Source of the DNA: Austwickia sp.
GTDB lineage: Bacteria; Actinomycetota; Actinomycetes; Actinomycetales; Dermatophilaceae
Length of the DNA: 64,000 nt
NCBI GenBank assembly: GCA_016699675.1
Contig: CP064985.1
Coordinates: 1,364,001 to 1,428,000 of the forward strand
Direction: 5' to 3'
Of the stretch, positions 57,180 to 64,000 are shown piece by piece. The notes beneath the pieces are model-generated. The model saw nothing but the letters and a program-made list of their open reading frames with translations, did not search any database and was not told where the DNA came from. How positions within the stretch are numbered: the stretch's first letter is position 1; the number at the start of each line of letters is the position of its first letter. Position numbers and translations under genes: made by a program.

Positions 57180-57925
57180 CCGCCCAGGATCCCGGCCAGC
57201 CCCGGCGTACGTCGGCGCGCCCCGCGCCGGCCGCAGCGACCGGCGCCGCGCAACCCGCCGTACGGCGTGGCCCCCTCGCGCACCGACTCCTCATGCCGGC
57301 CGTCGCCGTCGTCGCGATCTTCGGGACGTACGGCGCCACCTCGGCCCTGGGCGTGTGGCAGTCCAGCGGCCGCACGGACGTGACGAGCGGGGCGCTGGCT
57401 CCGGCGGACCTCAAGGGGTGGATGACGGTGCAGCAGGCCAGCGATGGCCTCGGCATCGACATCCCGACGCTGCTCCGGCTGACGGGGGCGGACGCGGCGA
57501 CGGTCGCCGCGGTGACCCCGGCGACACCGCTCAACGAACTCGAGGACAAGGTCCCGGACTTCACGATGTCGGCCTTTCGGGACGCCGTGACGAAGTACCG
57601 CGAGCACAGGACCATGCCCGCGCCGTCGCCCTCCGCGGTGCCCACGACTCCGGCGGCCGGGTCGACGACGCCGCATCCGACCGGGACCGGTTCGGGTTCG
57701 GGGTCCCCCAGCGGGACTCGGACGGGCACCGGTGCGGCATCCGGCGTGACCGGGACCATGACGCTGAAGCAGGTCGCCGAGGCCTACGGCATCGCCCTGC
57801 CCGACCTCATGGCCAGGGCCAAGCTGCCCGCCGACGTCCCCACGGACGTGCCGCTGCGCGACCTCAAGGCGAGGGTGCCGGGCTTCGAGGTCACCGTCGT
57901 CCGCGACGCAGTCGGCGCCGGCTGA
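57176..57925 (+). CDS. membrane protein with two duplicated helical domains
   Basis: The 249-residue protein has one transmembrane segment (HRLLMPAVAVVAIFGTYGAT) and two related helical units: TVQQASDGLGIDIPTLLRLTG (about 84-140) and TLKQVAEAYGIALPDLMARA (about 190-245), each followed by an L-x-D/E-x-V-P-D/G-F motif. The linker is Gly/Thr-rich. No known family is certain. It overlaps the 4Fe-4S gene by ATGA and may be its partner, for example as a regulatory or docking subunit. Confidence 0.78.
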   Translation: MTAQDPGQPRRTSARPAPAAATGAAQPAVRRGPLAHRLLMPAVAVVAIFGTYGATSALGVWQSSGRTDVTSGALAPADLKGWMTVQQASDGLGIDIPTLLRLTGADAATVAAVTPATPLNELEDKVPDFTMSAFRDAVTKYREHRTMPAPSPSAVPTTPAAGSTTPHPTGTGSGSGSPSGTRTGTGAASGVTGTMTLKQVAEAYGIALPDLMARAKLPADVPTDVPLRDLKARVPGFEVTVVRDAVGAG

Positions 57926-57989
57926 CGAACCGGCGGTGCCTCCCTGGTGCGCCCCACCGAGGCACCGCCGGCGCCGGGCCGCCGAGCAG

Positions 57990-59189
57990 TCAGGCGAGGC
58001 CCTTGAGCATGAGGTTCCAGTACATGAGCGGCAGTCCCCGGCTCTTGAACAGGTTGAAGTCCGTGACCGGTTCGGTGGTGTCGGGCCAGGGCAGCGGGTT
58101 GCTCGGGGTCGGCTGCATCGAATAGTCGAACTCGGCCAGCAGCAGTCGGCGCTGCGAGAGGGTGAGCGGGCAGCTGGCGTAGCCGTCGTACGACGCCCGC
58201 AGCGGCCGGCCCTGCCACGCGGACTTCATATTCGCGACCACGACAGGGGCCTGGTGGCGCACGGCCGCGCCGGTCTTGGAGTTGGGCGTCGACACGGCGT
58301 CACCGAGGGCGAAGACCTCCGGGAAGCGCACGTGCTGCAGGGTGTTCTTGTCGACCTCGACGTACCCCTTAGGGTCGGCGGCGTCGGCCAGCAGAGAGGC
58401 CTTGACCCAGTCGGGGGCCGACTGCGGCGGCACCAGGTGGGCCATCGTGTAGCCCAGCGAGCGCGTCTCGCCCGTCTCCAGGTGCCGGATCGTGACGGTG
58501 CGGTTCGGCCCGTCCACGGCGCTGACCTCGCTGCTCAGGTGCACGGTGATGCCGTAGTCGGCGGCCGTATCGGCGAGGATCTTCGCGAACTTGGGGATGC
58601 CGAACATCCCCGGCGTCGGCAGCACGAGGTGGATGTCGATGTCCTGCAGCACGCCCTCCCGGCGCCAATGGTCGGCCGCCAGATAGGCGATCTTCTGCGG
58701 GGCGCCCGCGCACTTGATCGGCCCCGCGGGCATGGAAAAGACGGCGGTGCCCGACGTCGTCGTACGGATCAGATCCCACGTCTTCGGCGCCAGGTCGAAC
58801 CGGTAGTTGCTCGACGTGCCGTGCTGCCCGATGGTCTCTTCGAGGCCCGGCACCTGGTGCCAGTCGAGCTGGATGCCGGGGGCCATGACGAGCTGCCCGT
58901 AACCCACCTCGCCGCCCTCCCGAAGCTGGACGGTACGCCGCAGCGGGTCGACGCCCTCGGCGAAGTCCTTGATCCAGCGAACCCCCTTGGGCATGACCTG
59001 CTCGCGCGGCCGTTGGCTGTCCTCCTGACGCGCGCGACCGCCGCCCACCAGGGTCCAGAGCGGCTGGTAGTAGTGCATCGGGTAGGGGTCGACGACGGCG
59101 ATGTCCCGGGCGCCGGCGCGGTGGAGCCGGGCGGCGACCGTGGCGCCGGCGCTGCCGGCCCCGACGATGACGTGGGTGTGCTGCGGCAT
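57990..59189 (-). CDS. sulfide:quinone oxidoreductase-like flavoprotein
   Basis: The 399-residue FAD enzyme has HVIVGAGSAGATVAARLHRAG and PEVFALGDAVSTPNSKTGAAV, with Cys in PIKCAGAPQK and in YASCPLTLSQ. The two-Cys pattern, length and LMYWNLMLKGL tail match type II (mitochondrial-like) SQR. It oxidises sulfide to a persulfide and reduces quinone. The start is ATG 59189; a longer frame to 59411 crosses the promoter. A CsoR/CstR-like operator lies between it and the divergent MBL/rhodanese gene. Confidence 0.87.
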   Translation of the reverse strand: MPQHTHVIVGAGSAGATVAARLHRAGARDIAVVDPYPMHYYQPLWTLVGGGRARQEDSQRPREQVMPKGVRWIKDFAEGVDPLRRTVQLREGGEVGYGQLVMAPGIQLDWHQVPGLEETIGQHGTSSNYRFDLAPKTWDLIRTTTSGTAVFSMPAGPIKCAGAPQKIAYLAADHWRREGVLQDIDIHLVLPTPGMFGIPKFAKILADTAADYGITVHLSSEVSAVDGPNRTVTIRHLETGETRSLGYTMAHLVPPQSAPDWVKASLLADAADPKGYVEVDKNTLQHVRFPEVFALGDAVSTPNSKTGAAVRHQAPVVVANMKSAWQGRPLRASYDGYASCPLTLSQRRLLLAEFDYSMQPTPSNPLPWPDTTEPVTDFNLFKSRGLPLMYWNLMLKGLA

Positions 59190-59279
59190 GCGGTGGGTCT
59201 CCTCGTGGATCGTCGGCTGGATCGCCCCGCAGGCCGGCCCCGCTCGGAGTGCCGGCGGCGCGTGGGGCTTGCCGAGACA

Positions 59280-59295
59280 ATACCCCTGGGGGTAT
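59280..59295. promoter_or_regulatory. CsoR/CstR-like operator, site 3
   Basis: ATACCCCTGGGGGTAT is identical to site 1. It lies between the divergent SQR and MBL/rhodanese genes, 91 bp and 106 bp from their starts, and likely controls both. Confidence 0.82.
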
Positions 59296-59400
59296 TTTTG
59301 TCGCAAGGCGAGCGGCTCCCTCCGACGTACCGGTCGACTCCCAGACCCACCGGACCGGACCGCCCCCATCCGCCAGCCATCCCTGACCGAGGAGACCGCC

Positions 59401-60771
59401 ATGATCTTCACCCAGTACTACCTGGACTGCCTCTCGCAGGCGTCGTACCTGATCGGCGACGACAGCACCCACCAGGCCGTCATCGTCGATCCCCGCCGCG
59501 ACGTGGCGGATTACCTGGCGGACGCCCGCGCCGCGGGCCTGCGCATCGTCGGCGTCATCAACACCCATTTCCACGCGGACTTCGTGTCCGGGCACCTCGA
59601 GATCGCGAAGGAGACGGGTGCGTGGATCGGGTACGGCGACGCGGCGCGCCCGGAGTTCGCGGCGCGGGCGCTGGCCGACGGCGAACGGATCGACCTCGGC
59701 GACGTGCAGCTCGAGATCATGACGACGCCCGGCCACACCCCGGAGTCGATCTCCGTGCTGGTCTACGAGCACGCGGGGGACGCGACGCCGTACGGCGTGT
59801 TGACCGGCGACGCCCTGTTCATCGGCGACGTGGGCCGCCCGGACCTGCTGGCGTCCGTCGGCACCACGGCGGACGAGCTGGGCCGCCAGCTGTACCACTC
59901 GATCCAGACCAAGCTCATGGGCCTGCCGGACGAGGTGCGCGTCTTCCCCGCCCACGGCGCCGGCTCGGCGTGTGGCAAGAACCTGTCGACCGAGCGGCAG
60001 TCCACCATCGGCGACCAGCGCCGCACGAACTACGCGTGCCAGCCGATGAGCGAGGACGAGTTCGTCGCCGTGGTCACGGAGGGCCAGCCGACGGCACCGG
60101 GGTACTTCCTGTTCAACGCCACCCTGAACAAGCAGGACCGGGCCGTGCGGGAGGCGCAGGCCACGGTTCCCGCACTGTCCGACGAGGAGGTCGCGGCCGC
60201 GCTCGCCGGGGGTGCCGTGGTTCATGACGCGCGCCCCGTGGCGGAGTACACGGCCGGGCACCTGCGCGGCGCGGTGAGCGTGCCGGTGGACGGGCGGATG
60301 GCCGAGACGGCTGGGATGGTCTTCACCCCGGAGCAGCGGTTGGTGCTGATGACGCCGGCCGGGCTGGAGCAGGACACCGCCACCCGGCTGGCGCGGATCG
60401 GCTACGACAACGTGGTCGGCTATGTCGCCGACGTTGCGGCCTATCTGGAGCGGCACGCCGACGAGGTGGTGCCGGCCAGCCGGCTGCGCGTCGACCAGCT
60501 CGACGAGGCCGCAGACGTGCAGCTCGTCGACATCCGCAACCCCGGCGAGGTCGCGGCGGGCATGATCCCGGGCGCGGTCCACATCCCCCTGCCGCAGCTG
60601 CTCACCCGGCACGGCGAGCTCGACCCGGCGCGCCCGGTGGTGCTGTACTGCGCCGGCGGCTGGCGCACCAGCGTGGGGGCGAGCTACCTGCGGGGCCAGG
60701 GCTTCGCGGACGTCTCGGATGTGCTGGGCGGGTACGGCGCGTGGGCGGCCGAACACCCGGTCGCGAGCTGA
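59401..60771 (+). CDS. second persulfide dioxygenase-like MBL/rhodanese fusion
   Basis: This 456-residue paralogue has MBL motifs INTHFHADFVSGH and TTPGHTPES, HGAGSACGKN and two rhodanese domains; the second has VLYCAGGWRTS with the Cys and the first has no Cys. It is a different gene from the one at 53867-55234, with only moderate similarity. Its start is ATG 59401 with a clear GAGGAGACCGCC before it. It is under operator site 3. Confidence 0.92.
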   Translation: MIFTQYYLDCLSQASYLIGDDSTHQAVIVDPRRDVADYLADARAAGLRIVGVINTHFHADFVSGHLEIAKETGAWIGYGDAARPEFAARALADGERIDLGDVQLEIMTTPGHTPESISVLVYEHAGDATPYGVLTGDALFIGDVGRPDLLASVGTTADELGRQLYHSIQTKLMGLPDEVRVFPAHGAGSACGKNLSTERQSTIGDQRRTNYACQPMSEDEFVAVVTEGQPTAPGYFLFNATLNKQDRAVREAQATVPALSDEEVAAALAGGAVVHDARPVAEYTAGHLRGAVSVPVDGRMAETAGMVFTPEQRLVLMTPAGLEQDTATRLARIGYDNVVGYVADVAAYLERHADEVVPASRLRVDQLDEAADVQLVDIRNPGEVAAGMIPGAVHIPLPQLLTRHGELDPARPVVLYCAGGWRTSVGASYLRGQGFADVSDVLGGYGAWAAEHPVAS

Positions 60772-60817
60772 GGAAACGCTGCTGGGGCGCGCAGTCCGTG
60801 TGCCCATCCGTGTGGAT

Positions 60818-60877
60818 GACCGTTCGTGACCTGCACAAAGGGTGCCATGGCACCAAACGCGCAGGTCACGAACGGTC
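60818..60877. repeat. dispersed ~60-bp palindromic element, copy 3 (inverted)
   Basis: Perfect 17-bp arms GACCGTTCGTGACCTGC (60818-60834) and complement (60861-60877) flank GGTGCCATGGCACC (60841-60854). The loop flanks AAAG/AAAC are the complement of copy 1 and 2, so it is in reverse orientation. It lies between a plus-strand and a minus-strand convergent gene, as copy 1 does. Confidence 0.92.
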
Positions 60878-60930
60878 GGCCTGTGGATAAGTCGCGGACG
60901 GGCCCGTCAGCGCCGTCGTGGGCGGGTCCG

Positions 60931-61350
60931 TCAGCGCGCGGGCAGCCTCTCAATCGGCAGGCCAGCGGCCTTCCAGGCGGCGAAGCCACCCTCCATGTGG
61001 GCGACGTCGTCGCGGCCCATGTCCCGCAGCGTCGCGGCGGCCAGGGCGGATCGCCAGGCGCCCCCGCAGAACAGGACCAGGGTCCGGCCGTCGTCGAGCG
61101 CCGGCTTGTAGTACGGGCTCTCGGGGTCGACCCAGAACTCCAGCATGCCCCGCGGAGCACGGAACGCGCCCGGCACGGTGCCCTCCCGCTCCAGCTCGCG
61201 CGGGTCCCGGATGTCGACCACCAGGTGGTCGGGATCGTCCAGCAGCTCGGCCACCCGCTCGACGGGCAGTGTGGTGATCTTCGCCGTCGCCTCCTGGACG
61301 AGGAGCTTGGCGGGGCGGGGCAGCGGCTGACCTGGGGTACGCGCGGACAT
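60931..61350 (-). CDS. rhodanese-like protein
   Basis: The 139-residue single-domain rhodanese has DIRDPRELEREGTVPGAFRAPRG and active-site loop FCGGAWRSALAA with Cys. Tail DDVAHMEGGFAAWKAAGLPIE is typical. It may act with the sulfur module upstream or be an independent sulfurtransferase. Start chosen as ATG 61350; ATG 61362 is an alternative. It converges with the MBL/rhodanese gene across the palindrome. Confidence 0.9.
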   Translation of the reverse strand: MSARTPGQPLPRPAKLLVQEATAKITTLPVERVAELLDDPDHLVVDIRDPRELEREGTVPGAFRAPRGMLEFWVDPESPYYKPALDDGRTLVLFCGGAWRSALAAATLRDMGRDDVAHMEGGFAAWKAAGLPIERLPAR

Positions 61351-61593
61351 GCCGCCATTCAACCCAGCGCCCGCCGGACCGGCAATCGGCCAGCCGCCAC
61401 GCCCCTCGCAACGGCCCCTCGACCGACCCGGCGCTCACCCGCCGACGACCCGGTCCGCGCTTGGCGTCGACGTACGGCCCTAATGGGGCCCACCGCAGGC
61501 GGCGCTCCCCCGCGCGAGGCGGCGCCGACCGTGCGGCGTACCGTCGCCCGTGCACCCACCGGACCCGATGGGCGAACCGCGACGGGAGTAGCC

Positions 61594-62445
61594 ATGGAAC
61601 ACGTCACGCTGAACAACGGAGTCGTCATGCCCATGCTGGGTTACGGCGTCTACCAGGTCGATCCGGCCGAATGCGAGCGGTGCGTGGGGGAGGCGATCGA
61701 CGTGGGCTACCGCTCGATCGACACCGCGCAGGCCTACCGCAACGAGTCCGGCGTGGGGGCGGCGGTCGCCGCGTCGGGGGTGCCCCGGGAGGAGCTGTTC
61801 CTCACCACGAAGGTGTGGATCTCCAACGCCGGCGAGGCGCGGGCGGCCGCCTCGATCGAGGAGTCGCTGCGCGCGCTGGGCACGGACTACATCGACCTGC
61901 TGCTCATCCACCAGCCGTTCGGCGACTACTACGGCAGCTACCGCGCGATGGAGCAGGCGCTGGCCGACGGGAAGGTGCGCGCCATCGGCGTCAGCAACTT
62001 CTATCCCGACCGGCTGATCGACATCTGCCGGTTCGCGGACGTCGTACCGGCCGTCAACCAGGTCGAGACCCATCCGCTGCACCAGCAGGCGGCGGCGCAC
62101 GAGGTCATGGCCAAGTACGGCGTCGTGCACGAGTCGTGGGGGCCGTTCGCCGAGGGGCGCAAGGACCTGTTCACCAACCCCGTGCTCGAGGAGGTCGGCG
62201 CGGCGCACGGCAAGTCCGTGGCGCAGGTGGCCCTACGGTTCCTCGTGCAGTCCGACGTGGTGGTGATCCCCAAGTCCGTACATCGGGAGCGGATGGCGCA
62301 GAACCTGGCGGTGTTCGACTTCGCGCTGGACGAGGCGGAGATGCAGAGCATCCGAGGACTCGACGAGGGCGAGAGCGCGTTCTTCTCGCACTACGCGCCG
62401 GCGACGGTGGAGATGCTGACCGGCCTGGGGAACCCGCGCCGGTAG
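61594..62445 (+). CDS. aldo/keto reductase
   Basis: The 283-residue enzyme has the AKR catalytic set: SIDTAQAYRNE (Asp, Tyr), LTTKVWI (Lys), LLIHQPF (His), GVSNF and VVIPKSVHRERMAQN near the NADPH-binding end. Length and sequence match the 2,5-diketogluconate reductase-like AKR5 branch, which reduces diverse aldehydes and ketones with NADPH. Start at ATG 61594 with GGGAGTAGCC upstream. Confidence 0.92.
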   Translation: MEHVTLNNGVVMPMLGYGVYQVDPAECERCVGEAIDVGYRSIDTAQAYRNESGVGAAVAASGVPREELFLTTKVWISNAGEARAAASIEESLRALGTDYIDLLLIHQPFGDYYGSYRAMEQALADGKVRAIGVSNFYPDRLIDICRFADVVPAVNQVETHPLHQQAAAHEVMAKYGVVHESWGPFAEGRKDLFTNPVLEEVGAAHGKSVAQVALRFLVQSDVVVIPKSVHRERMAQNLAVFDFALDEAEMQSIRGLDEGESAFFSHYAPATVEMLTGLGNPRR

Positions 62446-62532
62446 CCCGGGCCGCCGGGCTACCGACTGGGCCCGGCGCGATCCGGTGGCCCGGGCCTGG
62501 CGCGGGCCGGCCGGGGTCGCCGCGCGATCCGG

Positions 62533-63494
62533 TCAGCGGACGGCGACCAGGACGCGCCCCGCGGCGCGCCGCTCGTCGATGTCGCGCAGGGCGTCGGCGA
62601 CGCGGTCGAGCGGGTAGGTCGCCGCGATGGGCGGGTCGAGGGTCCGGTCGGCTAGCAGGGGCCACAGCTCGCGCCACTGCTCGGCGGGGTAGTCCGGGTG
62701 CCGCGTCCAGTGCTCCATCGATCCGGCGCCGAGCACGCCGATGTTGCGCAGGAGCAGCCGGTTGACCGTGACGGAGGGAATCGAGCGACCGGTGAACCCG
62801 AGGACGATGACGCGGCCCTCGGCGGCGAGCGCGCGCAGCGAGTCCGGGAAGCGGTCCCCGCCAACGGGGTCGACCACGACGTCGACGCCGCGGCCGCCGG
62901 TGAGCATGCGCACGCGGTCGAGGAAGCCGTCGACGTCGATCACCTCGTGGGCCCCGCCCTGCGCGCCACCGCGGCCTTCTCGGGGCTGGACACGACGGCG
63001 ATGACGCGGGCCCCGTCCGCGGCAGCCAGCTGGCAGGCGGCGATGCCGACGCCCCCGGCCGCCCCGTGCACCAGCACGGTCTCGCCGGAGCGCAGGCGGG
63101 CGCGCCGGCGCAGGGCGAAGTGCATCGTGAGGTAGTTGAGCGGCAGCGCTGCGCCCGCGGTCAGCGGCACCTGGTCCGGCAGGGGGAAGACATAGTGGGC
63201 GTCCACGGCGACGACCTGCGCGAGCCCACCGGCCGTAGGCATCGCGACCACCCGATCCCCTTCCGCGAAGCCGGCCGCGGCGTCCCGGACGACCCCGGAG
63301 ACCTCCCAGCCCAGGATGAAGGGCAGCTCGGGCCGGTGCTGGTACTCCCCGCGCGTCCGCAGGACGTCGGGAAACACGACACCCGCGTGGTCGACGTCGA
63401 TGAGCACCTCGCCCAGCGCGGCCGCCGGCTCGGGCAGTTCGCGGATCTGGACGCCGTCGGGGCCGGTCAGCTCGGTGACCACCGCTGCACGCAT
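62533..63494 (-). pseudogene. quinone oxidoreductase-like MDR dehydrogenase, single-base deletion
   Basis: The N-terminal part (MRAAVVTELTGPDGVQIREL, VLVHGAAGGVGIAACQLAAA) and the C-terminal part (EVIDVDGFLDRVRMLTGGRGVDVVVDPVGGDRF) belong to one medium-chain NADPH:quinone oxidoreductase. The frame breaks near 62955-62965: one G is missing from a G run in RAGGAHEVI. The interval is 962 bp, one base short. It may be intact in the organism if the error is in the sequence. Confidence 0.8.
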
Positions 63495-63514
63495 GCGCGA
63501 AGACTGCCACAGCC

Positions 63515-64000
63515 TCAGTCGGTTCCCCCTTCGCGGAGGCGACCGATCTCCTGGCGCATCGAGAGGCGGTGTCGGCGTCGGATCGTCGCTTCGGCGTACC
63601 GTCGCCGGTCCACCTCGAACTGCACCCGCAGCTCGGGGATCGTCCGCGGCGAGCCGCCGGCATCGACGGCGACCATGACGAGGTACGCCGTCGCCACGTG
63701 CACCGGGGCGCCGAGCTGATCCCAGCGCGTGGTCTCGACGCGGGCGCCGACCTCCATCGACGACCGCCCGGCCCAGTTCACCTGGGCCTGCACGGTCAGG
63801 ACGTCGCCGACGCGCACGGGCGCCCGGAACAGCATCTCGTCCATCGCCGCAGTCACGGCGGGCCCGCCGGAGAAGCGGGCGGCGAGCGTGCCCGCGGCCT
63901 CGTCGACCGCCTTCATCACGACGCCGCCGTGGACGGTCCCAATGAGGTTGGTGTCGTTCTGGCTCATGATCATCGACAAGGTGAGCCGGGTGGCCTCCGG
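63515..64000 (-). CDS. acyl-CoA thioesterase (hotdog, partial at window edge)
   Basis: The frame is open to the window edge, and the visible start of a family segment (TRLTLSMIMSQNDTNLIGTVHGG) shows that the N-terminus is outside. HGGVVMKAVDEAAGTLAARFSGG is the YciA/BFIT-type hotdog motif with the catalytic Asp. The C-terminal tail is Arg-rich. It hydrolyses medium- or long-chain acyl-CoAs in characterised relatives. Confidence 0.88.
   Translation of the reverse strand, partial: PEATRLTLSMIMSQNDTNLIGTVHGGVVMKAVDEAAGTLAARFSGGPAVTAAMDEMLFRAPVRVGDVLTVQAQVNWAGRSSMEVGARVETTRWDQLGAPVHVATAYLVMVAVDAGGSPRTIPELRVQFEVDRRRYAEATIRRRHRLSMRQEIGRLREGGTD

Overview
The window is a very GC-rich chromosomal segment from an actinomycete. 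The protein families support this: DUF222/HNH (13E12-type) remnants, a mycothiol-type ArsC, a SelO close to actinobacterial homologues, an Mtb-type trans-acting enoyl reductase, DUF6803, and frequent GTG starts with ATGA/GTGA overlaps. No rRNA, tRNA, CRISPR array or intact insertion sequence was seen. The genus cannot be fixed from this sequence alone.

Layout. 1-738: the end of a [NiFe]-hydrogenase large subunit and its maturation protease. 831-7791: a complete type I Wadjet (jetABCD) anti-plasmid system in one overlapping operon. A 36-bp tandem repeat spans the jetB end and sits just ahead of the jetC start. 7901-8709: a small partner protein plus a nucleotidyltransferase, resembling a toxin-antitoxin pair. 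8874-16918: metabolic and regulatory genes (3-hydroxyacyl-CoA dehydrogenase, ATP-dependent DNA ligase, Pat-like GNAT/acyl-CoA synthetase fusion, two-component system with a DUF6803 membrane protein). 17104-19728: a decayed or frameshifted zone, including a lipoprotein with a G7-tract frameshift and a SelO fragment joined to an HNH fragment. 19729-28090: housekeeping enzymes. 28308-34085: a phosphosignalling operon on the minus strand: zinc-ribbon membrane protein, TerY-like VWA, PP2C phosphatase, kinase, then a DUF559-type protein. 34431-39118: an arsenic resistance cluster with a divergent ArsR and two operator-like inverted repeats.

39168-42300: a tspO-like gene and a thiamine-diphosphate enzyme broken by an amber stop. 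The pair is bracketed by two same-orientation arrays of a 62-bp repeat. 42424-51290: mixed enzymes and transporters, including an orphan AztD zinc chaperone behind a Zur-like box. 51388-61350: a sulfide/persulfide module. It holds two metallo-beta-lactamase/rhodanese fusions, sulfide:quinone oxidoreductase, rhodaneses, a TauE exporter, a ZIP transporter and a DUF2202/ferredoxin-type membrane operon. Three nearly identical CsoR/CstR-like operators lie in its promoters. 61594-64000: aldo/keto reductase, a frameshifted quinone oxidoreductase and a partial thioesterase.

Two window-wide patterns stand out. First, a roughly 60-bp palindromic element occurs three times in intergenic gaps. Second, six conserved genes each carry exactly one apparent single-base indel, and one more has an in-frame stop. 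This looks more like uncorrected assembly error than seven independent pseudogenes, so those calls should be rechecked against reads.
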